Of a stretch of DNA of 64,000 nt, positions 10,332 to 19,988 are shown piece after piece. Numbering within the stretch: the first letter of the stretch is position 1; each line of letters starts with the position of its first letter. The notes beneath the pieces are model-generated. The model made no database searches, was not told the origin of the DNA, and saw only the letters and a program-made list of their open reading frames with translations. The stretch comes from Streptomyces sp. Ncost-T10-10d (GTDB lineage Bacteria; Actinomycetota; Actinomycetes; Streptomycetales; Streptomycetaceae): NCBI RefSeq assembly GCF_900091955.1, contig NZ_FMDF01000130.1, positions 62,001 to 126,000 on the forward strand. The letters run 5' to 3'. A program made the translations under genes and the position numbers.

Positions 10332-11825
10332 ATGCCGTTGACGCTGGGAGAGCTGAAGTCGTACCTGGCGAAGGCGGCTGATCTGCTGCGGGGCAGCATC
10401 GATCAGGCGGACTTCAAGGCGTACATCTTCCCTTTGATGTTCTTCAAGCGGATCAGCGATGTGTATGACGAGGAGTACGCCCGCGCGCTGGATGAATCCG
10501 GCGGTGACCACACGTATGCGGCGTTCGAGGAGAACCACCGGTTCACCATCCCTGAGGGATGCCACTGGGCAGATGTGCGCGAGCGCACTGAGAACGTTGG
10601 CGAGGCGCTCAAGACCGCCTTCCGCGGGATCGAGCAGGCCAACCAAGGCACGCTGTACGGCATCTTCGGTGGTGCGACGTGGACCAACAAGGACAAGCTG
10701 CCGGATCGCAAACTGATCGACCTGATCGAGCACTTCTCGACCAAGACTCTTTCGATCTCCCAGGCCGCGCCCGACGTGCTGGGGCAGGCATACGAGTACC
10801 TGATCAAGCGTTTCGCCGACCAGTCCAACAAGAAGGCCGGTGAGTACTACACCCCGCGCGAGGTGGTCGGGCTGCTGGTCAACATCCTCGACCCCCAGGA
10901 GGGTGAGACGGTCTACGACCCGGCCTGCGGCACCGGCGGCATGCTGATCGAGGTCATCCAGCACATCAAGGCCCGCGGCGGTGACCCGAAGACCGTGCTC
11001 GGCAAGCTGTACGGCCAGGAGAAGGTGCTCACCACCTCCGCGATCGCCCGAATGAACCTGCTGCTGCACGGCATGGAGGACTTCCACATCGAGCGCGGCG
11101 ACACACTGCGCGATCCGGCCTACTTCGATCATGGCCGGCTGGCGAGGTTCGACTGCGTGATCGCCAACCCGCCGTTCTCGTTGAAGAACTGGGGCCAGGA
11201 GAAGTGGGCTTCCGATCCGTGGGGTCGTCATGAGCTGGGCTCGGTTCCGCCGAAGGGGTACGCCGACTGGGCCTGGGTCCAGCACATGCTCACCTCCGCC
11301 GCACCCACCGGGGGAAGGGTCGCGGTTGTCCTCCCGCAGGGCGCCCTGTTCCGTCAGGGCGCCGAGGGCCGCATCCGCGAGCACGTCCTCAAAGCTGGCT
11401 CCGTGGAGGCCGTCATCGGCCTGGCGCCTAACCTGTTCTACGGCACCGGCTTGGCCGCCTGCGTGCTCATCCTGCGCCGCCAGCGCCCCGCAGAACAGCA
11501 GGACAAGGTGCTCTTCGTCAACGGCGAAAGACTCTTCAAGCGCGGCCGCAACCAGAACACCCTCGAGCCCGACCACGCCGAGTCTCTCCTGAAGGCATAT
11601 CAGCGGTACGCCGACCAACCCGGCCTGGTCTCGGTCGCGACCCTGAACAACATCAAGGCCAACGGCTGGAACCTGAACATCCCGCTCTACGTCGAGCCGG
11701 AAGACACCGGCGAACAGATCACCCTGAAGCAGGCCTTGGCCGACCTGGAGACCGCGCACGCGAATGGCCGCGAGACCCGCGCAGCGCTGGAGACCGAGCT
11801 GGCGAAGTGGGGGCTGGGCGCATGA
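10332..11825 (+). CDS. hsdM: Type I restriction-modification DNA methyltransferase subunit, copy 1
   Basis: A 497-residue N6-adenine methyltransferase. It has the N-terminal helical domain (LKSYLAKAADLLRG), GEYYTPREVV, SAM motif I in DPACGTGGMLIE and catalytic motif IV NPPF. Together with HsdS it methylates the recognition site. Start chosen at MPLTLGEL because an agcaggag ribosome site precedes it and homology to the next gene begins there. It overlaps the next gene by ATGA. Roughly half of the residues align with the second HsdM, so this is an unusual tandem paralogue pair. Confidence 0.94.
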   Translation: MPLTLGELKSYLAKAADLLRGSIDQADFKAYIFPLMFFKRISDVYDEEYARALDESGGDHTYAAFEENHRFTIPEGCHWADVRERTENVGEALKTAFRGIEQANQGTLYGIFGGATWTNKDKLPDRKLIDLIEHFSTKTLSISQAAPDVLGQAYEYLIKRFADQSNKKAGEYYTPREVVGLLVNILDPQEGETVYDPACGTGGMLIEVIQHIKARGGDPKTVLGKLYGQEKVLTTSAIARMNLLLHGMEDFHIERGDTLRDPAYFDHGRLARFDCVIANPPFSLKNWGQEKWASDPWGRHELGSVPPKGYADWAWVQHMLTSAAPTGGRVAVVLPQGALFRQGAEGRIREHVLKAGSVEAVIGLAPNLFYGTGLAACVLILRRQRPAEQQDKVLFVNGERLFKRGRNQNTLEPDHAESLLKAYQRYADQPGLVSVATLNNIKANGWNLNIPLYVEPEDTGEQITLKQALADLETAHANGRETRAALETELAKWGLGA

Positions 11826-13330
11826 CCACGACGAGTCCGAAACGGATCACCCAGCGGGAACTGGAGTCCTACCTGTGGGGCGCCGCAGTACTGCTGCGCG
11901 GCCTGATCGACGCCGGCGATTACAAGCAATACATCTTCCCGATGGTCTTTCTCAAGCGGCTCTCCGACGTCTACGACGAGGAGCACGCTGCAGCCCTGGA
12001 GATGTACGGCGACGAGGAGTTTGCCGACCTTCCGGAGAACCACCGCTTCGCTATCCCCGCCGACGCCCACTGGGCCGACCTACGCAAGGTCACTAGCAAC
12101 GTCGGCACCGCGCTCAAGGCCGCGATGCGAGCCATCGAGTCCGCCAACCCCGATACCCTCACTGGCGTCTTCGGAGACGGCGAGTGGACCAACAAGGACC
12201 TGCTCCCCGACTCGACCCTCTCCGACCTGATCGAGCACTTCTCGACTAAGAAGCTGTCGGTCGGGAACCTGCCCGAGGACGAGCTCGGGCAGGGCTATGA
12301 GTACCTGATTAAAAAGTTCGCTGACGACTCTGGTCACACCGCCCAGGAGTTCTACACCAACCGCACCCTGGTGCACCTGATGACGATGATGCTTCAGCCC
12401 GAGCCGGGGGAGTCGGTTTACGACCCCACCTGTGGCACCGGCGGCATGCTCATCTCCACCGTCGCCGAGCTCAAGCGCCAGAGCAAGGAGTGGCGCAACC
12501 TGCGCCTGTACGGCCAGGAGCTCAACTACGGCACCTCGGCGATCGCGAAGATGAACCTCTTCCTCCATGGCATCGCTGACGGCCACATCACCCATGGCGA
12601 CACCCTCGCCAAGCCGGGCTTCCTCGACATCCAAGGCCAGCTGCAGACCTTCGACGTCGTCCTGGCCAACCCGCCCTACTCCATCAAGGCCTGGAACCGG
12701 GCCGCCTTCACCCAGGATCCCTACGGCCGCAACATGTGGGGCGTCCCGCCACAGAACCGGGCTGACTACGCTTTCCTGCAGCACATCGCGAAAAGCCTCG
12801 ACCCGAGAACCGGCCGGGCTGCGATCCTCCTGCCGCATGGTGTGCTGTTTCGTCGCGATGAGGTCGTCGTGCGGGAGGGCTTGGTCGAATCCGACATGGT
12901 CGAGTGCGTGCTCGGGCTTGGCGAAGGGCTGTTCTACAACTCGCCAATGCCGGCAGCCGTTGTCATCCTGCGCACGCAGAAGCCACGCGAGAGGCGAGGC
13001 AGGATTCTGCTGATCGATGCGAGCAAGGAGGTTGCGCGCGAGCGGACACAGTCATTCCTCCGTGCAGCAAACCAGACAAGGATCCTTGATGCCTACCAGG
13101 CCTTCGAGCCCGTTGACGGCTTCGCAGCCGTGGCGACCATTGATGAGGTCCGCCAGCGTGGGCACTCGCTGGCCATCTCCTCGTACGTCACCTCAGCGAC
13201 GGACAGCAGAGCTAGCGCTGGTGGTGAGTCGCTCGATGTCGCGCTGAGGAAGTGGCGTGCGGCCGCAGCGGAATCCGACCGGGCGGTCGAGGAAGTCCTG
13301 GCCATGCTCGGCGAGGAAGTGTCTCAGTGA
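11822..13330 (+). CDS. hsdM: Type I restriction-modification DNA methyltransferase subunit, copy 2
   Basis: A 502-residue paralogue of the preceding protein, with DPTCGTGGMLIS (motif I) and NPPY (motif IV). The YTPREVV block of copy 1 is FYTNRTLV here. The start codon lies within the stop of copy 1 (ATGA), so translation is coupled. Both copies keep the SAM and catalytic motifs, so neither looks dead. This suggests an M1-M2-S heteromeric methyltransferase rather than the usual M2S with identical M chains; that is inference. Confidence 0.94.
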   Translation: MTTTSPKRITQRELESYLWGAAVLLRGLIDAGDYKQYIFPMVFLKRLSDVYDEEHAAALEMYGDEEFADLPENHRFAIPADAHWADLRKVTSNVGTALKAAMRAIESANPDTLTGVFGDGEWTNKDLLPDSTLSDLIEHFSTKKLSVGNLPEDELGQGYEYLIKKFADDSGHTAQEFYTNRTLVHLMTMMLQPEPGESVYDPTCGTGGMLISTVAELKRQSKEWRNLRLYGQELNYGTSAIAKMNLFLHGIADGHITHGDTLAKPGFLDIQGQLQTFDVVLANPPYSIKAWNRAAFTQDPYGRNMWGVPPQNRADYAFLQHIAKSLDPRTGRAAILLPHGVLFRRDEVVVREGLVESDMVECVLGLGEGLFYNSPMPAAVVILRTQKPRERRGRILLIDASKEVARERTQSFLRAANQTRILDAYQAFEPVDGFAAVATIDEVRQRGHSLAISSYVTSATDSRASAGGESLDVALRKWRAAAAESDRAVEEVLAMLGEEVSQ

Positions 13331-14508
13331 ACCTCAAATTGGACAAGTCCGCCTGGAAGCGCGTCGCCCTCGGCGACGTCGCAAGGCATGTCACCGATCG
13401 CGTCGATGCCGAGATGTCTGGACTCGAGCGCTTCCTCGCAGGTGAGCACATCCCTAGCAACGACCTCGCAGTCACCCAATGGGGAGTCATCGGGCGCGAC
13501 CCGATCGGGCCGATGTTTTATAAGCGGTTCAAGCCTGGTCACGTCCTCTACGTCTCACGGCGCTCCTACCTGCGTAAGGCAGCCGTCCCAGAATTTGAGG
13601 GAATCACTGGAGAAAAGACCTTCGTGCTGGAGAGCCGTGATGAGTCGGTCCTGCTCCAGCGGTTCTTGCCGTTCGTCCTCAGTGCTGAGGTATTCCACTC
13701 GTATGCGGTTGCCAATTCCCGCGGTTCGGTCAACCCGTACATCAATTGGACGGAGCTGGCGAACTACGAGTTCGACCTCCCACCCCATGACGAACAACAG
13801 CGCCTCGCCGACCTCCTCTGGGCCATCGAGGGGCACCGGCGTTCGGTCGTGAGCGCGATGGCGGCAGGCCTCAGTGCTAAGTACGCATGGCTAGGCACTT
13901 CGATTGGCACCCTCGTGGACAGAGAAGCTGTGCCGTTCGAGCGTGTATGGGAGCGATCCCCCGAGAGCGGGTGGTCTGCTGCACCTGTCGACGAGGCGAC
14001 AGGCCACCATGTGCTGTCGCTGGCAGCCATAGGCCAGTTTGGCTACCGCGCCGGCCAACTGAAGAACGTTCCAGACAGTCCCGAAGTGAGGGCGGCCAGA
14101 CTCAATCAGGGAGACCTATTGATCTCGCGAGCGAACACAGTCAAGACCGTCGGCCGCCCCTGCATTTTCACGGAGGACCGGTCAGACGTCTCGTTCCCGG
14201 ACACGATGATGCGTCTGCATCTCGTTGACGACGTTCAGCCCGCGTTTGCAGAGGCAGTCCTCGCTAGCCCTCACGGGCGCAGTCACATGAGGAGAAACGC
14301 CGCCGGGAGTGCGACCAGCATGGTTAAGATCAACCGTCAGTCGCTGTCCCGCTTTGCGTTCCCGACGGCAACCGCTGAGGAACAGAACGAGTTCCTTGAC
14401 AGGCTTGCGCGATTTGATGAAGCAGCGGATTTGGTGCAGTCCGATCTCCTTGCACTGGATGCCTCACGAGGAGCCGTGTCTACCGAGATCTTCGGAGGTG
14501 CCGCGTGA
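13327..14508 (+). CDS. hsdS: Type I restriction-modification specificity subunit
   Basis: A 393-residue HsdS with two target-recognition domains, each followed by a helical spacer: first WKRVALGDVARHV with the conserved LPP..EQQRLADLLWAIE spacer, then VPFERVWERS with a second EEQNEFLDRLARFDEA spacer. It sets the bipartite DNA target and scaffolds HsdM and HsdR. GTG start overlaps the stop of hsdM copy 2 (GTGA). Base composition looks clearly lower in GC than flanking genes, as expected for shuffled specificity domains. Confidence 0.92.
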   Translation: MNLKLDKSAWKRVALGDVARHVTDRVDAEMSGLERFLAGEHIPSNDLAVTQWGVIGRDPIGPMFYKRFKPGHVLYVSRRSYLRKAAVPEFEGITGEKTFVLESRDESVLLQRFLPFVLSAEVFHSYAVANSRGSVNPYINWTELANYEFDLPPHDEQQRLADLLWAIEGHRRSVVSAMAAGLSAKYAWLGTSIGTLVDREAVPFERVWERSPESGWSAAPVDEATGHHVLSLAAIGQFGYRAGQLKNVPDSPEVRAARLNQGDLLISRANTVKTVGRPCIFTEDRSDVSFPDTMMRLHLVDDVQPAFAEAVLASPHGRSHMRRNAAGSATSMVKINRQSLSRFAFPTATAEEQNEFLDRLARFDEAADLVQSDLLALDASRGAVSTEIFGGAA

Positions 14509-17444
14509 TCTTCAACGAGGCGAACACCGTCCGCGACTTCGTCCGGGATCTGGCGGAGTCGGTGGACATGCGATTCGTGCCGGGGAGTCATTTGCCGCGG
14601 CGCACCGATGAGGTGTTGCTGGAGCAGCATGTGCGGGAGGCGTTATTCCGCCTCAATCCGACTATCGAGGCGGATCCGCGTCTGGCCGATGAGGTGATCT
14701 ACCAGCTGCGCGCGATCCTGATCTCCGCGCGCAGCACGCCGAATCCAGTGGTGGCAAACGCGGAGTTCGCGGCATGGCTCACCGGGCAGAAGTCGATGCC
14801 GTTTGGGCGCGACGGCGAGCATGTGACCGTCAAGCTGATCGACTTCGATCATCCCGGCGAGCACAGCGCGAATGACTGGGTCGTCTCCACCGAGGTGGCC
14901 TATGGGGTCGGGCGGCTAGAGCGGCGCTTCGACTTGGTGATCTGGTGCAACGGCTTTCCGTTGGTCGTTGGGGAAGCGAAGTCACCGGTGCGGCCGGCGT
15001 ACTCCTGGATCGACGCGGCGGCACAGATCAAGGAAGACTACGAGGTCAACGTGCCGGCGTTCTTCGTGCCGAACGTGCTCAACTTCGCCACCGAGGGCAA
15101 GGACTTCCGCTACGGGTCGGTCGGAATGCCGGTGGAGCTGTGGGGGCCGTGGCGGGCGGACGAGTCCGGTGGCGACCACACGCCGGTGAAAGTGGGCCTC
15201 GCGACGGTCAAGGGGGCGGTTGAGGGCCTTTTGGATCCAGATGCGATCCTGGACTTCCTGCGGTTCTTCACACTATTCGCGACCGACAAGAAGCACCGCA
15301 AGATCAAGGTGATCGCACGGTTCCAGCAACTCCAGGCGACCAACCTGATCGTGGAGCGGGTGCTGCACGGGCAGATCAAGCAAGGGCTTATCTGGCACTT
15401 TCAGGGGTCGGGGAAGTCGCTGCTGATGGTGTTTACTGCGCAGAAGTTGCGCGCAACGGCGGGGCTGACCTCGCCCACGGTGATCATTGTGGTCGACCGG
15501 ATCGACCTGGACACCCAGATCACCGCGACGTTCAACGCCTCGGACGTACCCAACCTCGTCTCAACGGAGTCCCGCCAGGAGCTGCAAGAGCTCCTGGCTG
15601 CTGGCGCGCGGAAGATCATCATCACCACGATCCATAAGTTCGGCGAGGCCTCGGGCGTGTTGGACGCGCGCGACAACATCATCGTGATGGTCGACGAGGC
15701 CCACCGCTCCCAGGAGGGCGACTACGGCCGCAAGATGCGCGAGGCGCTGCCCAACGCGTTCCTGTTCGGGCTGACCGGGACCCCGATCAACAAGCGCGAC
15801 CGCAACACGTTCATGTGGTTCGGCTCCGGGGTCGACGAGTACGGGTATCTCTCGCGCTACTCCTTCTCTGACTCCATCCGGGATGGCGCCACCCTGCCGC
15901 TGCACTTCGAGCCACGCCTCTCGGAGATCCACCTGGACGAGGAGGCGATCACCACGGCCTTCGCTGAGCTCGCCAACCGCCACAGGCTCAGCGAGGAGGA
16001 CCGCACCGCCCTGTCGAAGAGGGCCGCCTCCCTGGAGGTCCTGATCAAGGCCCCCGCCCGGGTCCGCGAGATCGCCGCCGACATTGCCGAGCACTTCACC
16101 GCCAAGGTCGCCCCGCAGGGCTTCAAGGCGCAGGTCGTGGTCTACGACAAGGCCACCTGCGTGGCGTACAAGAAAGAGCTCGACGGCCTGCTTGGCCCGG
16201 ACGTGTCCACGATCGTGATGTCCACCGGCCGCAGTGACAAGCTGACGTGGAAGCAGTGGACCCCAGGCCGTGAGGAGCTGGAGCGGATCACCGCCCGCTT
16301 CAACGACCCGGCCGACCCGCTGAAGATCATCATCGTGACCGCGAAGCTGCTCACCGGCTTCGACGCCCCGATCCTCTACGCCCAGTACATCGACAAGCCG
16401 CTGCGCGAGCACACCCTGCTCCAGGCGATCTGCCGCACCAATCGGGTCTACCCGCCCGCGAAGACCCACGGCCTGATAGTGGACTACCTCGGCATCTTCG
16501 ACGACGTTGCCAAGGCCTTCGAGTTCGACGACAAGTCCGTCCAGCAGGTCATCTCCAACATCGCTGTACTCCGCGACCAGCTCGGGCCGGCGATCGAGGC
16601 TGCTCTGGCGTTCTTCCCGGGCGTCGACCGCACCGTCGGCGGCTATGAGGGCCTGATCCAAGCGCAGACCGCGATCGACTCCGATGAGTCCCGCGACGCC
16701 TACGGAGCCGCGTACAGCGTCGTTGCCCAGCTGTGGGAGACCCTCTCCCCGGACCCGGTCCTGTCCGAGTACGAGTCGGACTACCGCTGGCTGACCGACG
16801 TCTACCAGTCCGTGCAGCCCACCGACGTCACCGGCCGCCTGGTCTGGCACACGTTGGGCGCCAAGACCCTCGAGCTCATAAACGAGCACGTCACCATCGA
16901 GGTCCCGCGCACCGACCTGGAGACCATCGTCCTCAACGCGCAGGTCATCGAGGACTTGATGACCGGCAAGCGCAAGGACATCGACCCCATCGAGGTCGAG
17001 AAGTGGATCACCGCCCGCATCGCCAAGCACGTCGGCAACCCGGCCTTCGTCGAGCTCGGCCAGCGGTTGAATGTTCTGAGGGAGAAGTACGCCTACTCCC
17101 AGCAGGCATCGCTGGAGTTCCTCAAGGAGCTCTTCGCGCTGGCGCGAGACACGGTCGCAGCGGAGAAGGCCGCCGCCGAGGTGCCCCGCGAGGAGCGCGG
17201 CAAGGCCGCCCTGACTGACCTCTTCGAGTCACTCAAGAGCGAGGAGACCCCGATCATCGCCGAGAAGGTCGTCGACGAGGTCGACTCCGTGGTCCGTACC
17301 GTCCGCTTTGACGGCTGGCAGGGCACCAACGAAGGCGATCGCCTCGTCCAACAGGTGCTTCGCAAGGCGCTCTATATCAAGTTCAAGATCCGCGACCAAG
17401 ATGTCTTTGGGAAGGCACTGGGATACATCAGGGAGTACTACTAG
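14505..17444 (+). CDS. hsdR: Type I restriction endonuclease motor/nuclease subunit
   Basis: A 979-residue HsdR. The N-terminal PD-(D/E)xK nuclease is seen in RRFDLVIW...VVGEAKSP; the SF2 translocase follows with Walker A FQGSGKSLL, DEAHRSQEGDYG, FGLTGTPI and the C-terminal helicase motif QAICRTNRVYP. The last 250 residues are helical and should contact HsdM. GTG start overlaps the hsdS stop (GTGA), so all four hsd genes are translationally coupled. No truncation is visible, so restriction should be functional. Confidence 0.95.
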   Translation: MIFNEANTVRDFVRDLAESVDMRFVPGSHLPRRTDEVLLEQHVREALFRLNPTIEADPRLADEVIYQLRAILISARSTPNPVVANAEFAAWLTGQKSMPFGRDGEHVTVKLIDFDHPGEHSANDWVVSTEVAYGVGRLERRFDLVIWCNGFPLVVGEAKSPVRPAYSWIDAAAQIKEDYEVNVPAFFVPNVLNFATEGKDFRYGSVGMPVELWGPWRADESGGDHTPVKVGLATVKGAVEGLLDPDAILDFLRFFTLFATDKKHRKIKVIARFQQLQATNLIVERVLHGQIKQGLIWHFQGSGKSLLMVFTAQKLRATAGLTSPTVIIVVDRIDLDTQITATFNASDVPNLVSTESRQELQELLAAGARKIIITTIHKFGEASGVLDARDNIIVMVDEAHRSQEGDYGRKMREALPNAFLFGLTGTPINKRDRNTFMWFGSGVDEYGYLSRYSFSDSIRDGATLPLHFEPRLSEIHLDEEAITTAFAELANRHRLSEEDRTALSKRAASLEVLIKAPARVREIAADIAEHFTAKVAPQGFKAQVVVYDKATCVAYKKELDGLLGPDVSTIVMSTGRSDKLTWKQWTPGREELERITARFNDPADPLKIIIVTAKLLTGFDAPILYAQYIDKPLREHTLLQAICRTNRVYPPAKTHGLIVDYLGIFDDVAKAFEFDDKSVQQVISNIAVLRDQLGPAIEAALAFFPGVDRTVGGYEGLIQAQTAIDSDESRDAYGAAYSVVAQLWETLSPDPVLSEYESDYRWLTDVYQSVQPTDVTGRLVWHTLGAKTLELINEHVTIEVPRTDLETIVLNAQVIEDLMTGKRKDIDPIEVEKWITARIAKHVGNPAFVELGQRLNVLREKYAYSQQASLEFLKELFALARDTVAAEKAAAEVPREERGKAALTDLFESLKSEETPIIAEKVVDEVDSVVRTVRFDGWQGTNEGDRLVQQVLRKALYIKFKIRDQDVFGKALGYIREYY

Positions 17445-17529
17445 AGGCGCCGGAGCCCTGGCGGTCTCATCGACCGACCGGCCCCGGTGCCATGTACGTA
17501 AACGGCTTCAGTCAGCGGCGGGGTAGCCG

Positions 17530-18648
17530 CTACACGGCTTCAGCGGCAGGCGCCTTGCCGTCCGCAGGGCGGCCCGCGTACGCCTTGTCGACCGCGGCCC
17601 GGGTCCGCTCCTCAGAGTCGGGCCACAGGTGGGTGTAGATGTTCAGCGTCATGGCCGCATTGGTGTGGCCGAGGCGCTCGGAGACCGTCTTTACGGACTC
17701 GCCGTGCTTGATAAGCAGGCTGGCGTAGTGGTGCCGGAGGGCGTGGGGCCCGGTGCCCTTCGGTATGCCGGCCTTCGCACAGGCGGGCCGCCAGGACCCG
17801 TCCATGAAGTGCGTGTAGACCACGGGCCCGCCTTGCGGCGCCGTGAAGATCCAGCTCTCCGGCCCATCGGCGGGGAAGTCCCGCAGGTGGGCCTTCATCG
17901 CATCCACCGCTATGCGGGGGAGTGGAACCGTGCGGTGCGAGCGAGCGGTCTTGGGCGGGCAGACGTACACGCCGTGCTTGGCGGTCTGCTGGATCTGCTG
18001 CTCGACCGAGACGGTGGCGTGCAGCAGGTCCACGTGCCGGAGCTGGAGGCCGAAGAGCTCGCCAGGGTGGAGCCCCGTGCATGCGCCCAGCAGGACCAGG
18101 CCCCTGTAGCGGCCGGGTATCTCCTCGGCCAGCGTCCGCACCTGCTCGACGGCCAGGGGTACGACCTTCTTCCTCGGAACTGAGGGCAGCTTCGCGTCGG
18201 TGCAGGGGTTGTGCGGAATCATGCGGTCGCGAACCGCTGCCCGGAAGACGGCGTTGACCGTGTTGAAGACGGTGCGGGAGATGCTCGCGGCGAGCTTGTG
18301 GGTGGTCGTCAGGCTGGTGATCCAGCTCTGCACGTCACCGGGCTTGATCGCGCCGAGTGCCCGCTTCTCCCAGACGTGGTAGGCGTAGCAACGCAGGTGC
18401 TGGGCTACGGCCTTGGCCGTCGACGGCCGGTGCGGCTGGCTGGCCCGCCACTCCTCCGCGTACTCCTTGAAGGGCTTCTTCGCCGAGCGCGGGTCGACGT
18501 ACTGCCCGGTGACCACGCTGGTCGTGACCTCGTCGAGCCAGCGCTGGGCGTCGATCTTGCGCTCGAAGTGGCGCGCGTGCTCCTTGCCGTCGAGGTCGCG
18601 GTAGCGGGCGCGCCATTTGCCGTTGGGTCGCTTCTGGATGTTCGCCAA
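17530..18648 (-). CDS. int: Tyrosine recombinase/integrase with altered first catalytic Arg
   Basis: A 372-residue phage-type integrase with an N-terminal arm-binding domain (KRPNGKWRARYRDLDGKE), a SAM-like core-binding domain, and a catalytic domain with Lys in PPKTARSHR (233), H302-x-x-R305, H328 and nucleophile Y338 (NIYTH). The box I motif reads CTGLHPGE: His194 stands where the first catalytic Arg normally is (CAC instead of a CGC-type codon). It is the only integrase in the island but lies 7 kb from the nearer end. Either it tolerates His or the element is fixed. Confidence 0.93.
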   Translation of the reverse strand: MANIQKRPNGKWRARYRDLDGKEHARHFERKIDAQRWLDEVTTSVVTGQYVDPRSAKKPFKEYAEEWRASQPHRPSTAKAVAQHLRCYAYHVWEKRALGAIKPGDVQSWITSLTTTHKLAASISRTVFNTVNAVFRAAVRDRMIPHNPCTDAKLPSVPRKKVVPLAVEQVRTLAEEIPGRYRGLVLLGACTGLHPGELFGLQLRHVDLLHATVSVEQQIQQTAKHGVYVCPPKTARSHRTVPLPRIAVDAMKAHLRDFPADGPESWIFTAPQGGPVVYTHFMDGSWRPACAKAGIPKGTGPHALRHHYASLLIKHGESVKTVSERLGHTNAAMTLNIYTHLWPDSEERTRAAVDKAYAGRPADGKAPAAEAV

Positions 18649-18695
18649 GTGGCTTCTCCTTTATGCCGGTTGTCAGTAGTGGCCGCGCAGCATCC

Positions 18696-18730
18696 TGATG
18701 CCCTCGCTGCTCGCGGCAGCGAGGGCATCA
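18696..18730. terminator. Strong hairpin terminator between HAD gene and integrase
   Basis: A perfect 15-bp stem (18696-18710 with 18716-18730) with a 5-nt loop lies just after the stop of the HAD gene and upstream of the integrase on the same strand. It likely insulates int from the upstream operon. Confidence 0.8.
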
Positions 18731-18734
18731 GTCG

Positions 18735-19280
18735 TCAGACGGCTCGGGCTGTGGGCAACTGCGCGACCCACTTCGTCACCTCGGTCAGATGCTCGGGCTG
18801 CAGACCGAGATGTGGGTCGGGCTGAACGATGAGGGTCGGCGTTCCCCTGGCGGTGCGCTCCGCCGCCCAGGCGTGGTCGAGGCTGGTGAAGTCGTCGTCG
18901 ATCCAGACGGCGGGGGCATCTGCCAGCCAGACGTCGACGTGGTCGCGTTTCCAGAGGTAGCCGTCGGGGTGGCTGGTGGTGATCTGGGGGCGAGGCAGGT
19001 CGAGGTAAGGGAAGTCAGGCAGCCCCAGGAGAGGGCCGATGATCGTGGTGGCGTCCCTGCGCCAGCTCGTGCACCACACGGGGGTGACGAGCCCGCTGGT
19101 CAGGAGGTCGGTGAGAATGCGGCCCTGGCTCGGGTCGAGCCAGATGGGCACGGGGTCGTCGGGGTGTCGGCCGGTGGGCAGGACGGTGTGGCGGACGTGG
19201 GTGGGCGGGGTGCTGCCGTCGGCGGCCGGGAACGGTATGAGGACGCCGTCGATGTCGAGGAGCAGGTAGGGCAGGGGCAT
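18735..19280 (-). CDS. HAD-like domain protein
   Basis: A 181-residue protein starting with the HAD motif I (LLLDIDGVL, Asp9 and Asp11), then VWCTSWRRDA in the place of motif II and a WIDDDF acidic motif IV. This points to a phosphohydrolase-like fold, substrate unknown. It is the last gene of a four-gene leftward operon (hypothetical, phosphotransferase-like, methyltransferase, HAD). A decayed second copy lies at 40950-41068. Confidence 0.85.
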   Translation of the reverse strand: MPLPYLLLDIDGVLIPFPAADGSTPPTHVRHTVLPTGRHPDDPVPIWLDPSQGRILTDLLTSGLVTPVWCTSWRRDATTIIGPLLGLPDFPYLDLPRPQITTSHPDGYLWKRDHVDVWLADAPAVWIDDDFTSLDHAWAAERTARGTPTLIVQPDPHLGLQPEHLTEVTKWVAQLPTARAV

Positions 19281-19295
19281 CGTTGCCTCCGTCGG

Positions 19296-19988
19296 TCAGC
19301 GTTTGCGGGCGGTGATCAGGAGGGTGGTGGGCCACGGGTCGCGGCGCGGGTGCCGCAGCTCCACCGTCGAGGTGACGCGCAGGCCCGCCCGGGAGAGGTG
19401 GGATCTCCAGCGGTGGGCGTCGAACTCCCATCGGGCGAGGGGCAGTCGGGTGCGGTCGGGCATGGTGACGTAGTCCTCGCGCGGACGGTCGTCCGTGGAT
19501 GGATGTCTTCCGGCCCGTGCCGGGTGAGGGACGGAGAAGGCCAGGACACCGCCAGGTTTCAGGCGTCGGGAAACGGCGGTGAGGAGGAGTTCGGGGGCGA
19601 CGAGGCCGACGGCGCCGAAGACGGAGTAGATCGCGTCGAAGGTCTGGCCGGTGGCCTGCAGGTGGTGCAGTGCGTGGCCGGCGGCGAAGGTGGCGCCGTC
19701 GATGTGGCCGTAGTGGGAGCGGGCCCGGCGTACCTGGAGGCCGACCAGGTCCACGCCGGTGACGCGGGCCTGGTGGTGCTTCGCGAGGTGGGCCACGTTG
19801 TGGCCGGGGCCGCAGCCCAGCTCCAGGACACGTTTGCCACACAGGTCCCGTCCCAGGATCTCGGCGCCGGGACCGATGCCGGCGTGGGTGCTCCATTCCA
19901 TCCGGGCCGGTGCGGTGAGGGCGTGCGCGGGGGCAGCGGCTGTGCGCTGGGCTGCGTGGGCGTACCAGGGGGAGACCTGGGCGAGCAC
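19296..19988 (-). CDS. Class I SAM-dependent methyltransferase
   Basis: A 230-residue Rossmann-fold methyltransferase with motif I VLELGCGPGHNVAHLA, an acidic strand-2 end GVDLVG, and FDAIYSVFGAVG for the post-II region. Substrate unknown. The GTG start immediately follows the TAG stop of the upstream phosphotransferase-like gene, and 15 nt separate it from the HAD gene, so these are one operon. Confidence 0.9.
   Translation of the reverse strand: MLAQVSPWYAHAAQRTAAAPAHALTAPARMEWSTHAGIGPGAEILGRDLCGKRVLELGCGPGHNVAHLAKHHQARVTGVDLVGLQVRRARSHYGHIDGATFAAGHALHHLQATGQTFDAIYSVFGAVGLVAPELLLTAVSRRLKPGGVLAFSVPHPARAGRHPSTDDRPREDYVTMPDRTRLPLARWEFDAHRWRSHLSRAGLRVTSTVELRHPRRDPWPTTLLITARKR

Noticed and set aside
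17497..17506. cgtaaacggc shared with 28625-28634 as an att core near the integrase
   Set aside because: Only 10 bp; chance occurrence is plausible and there is no supporting structure.
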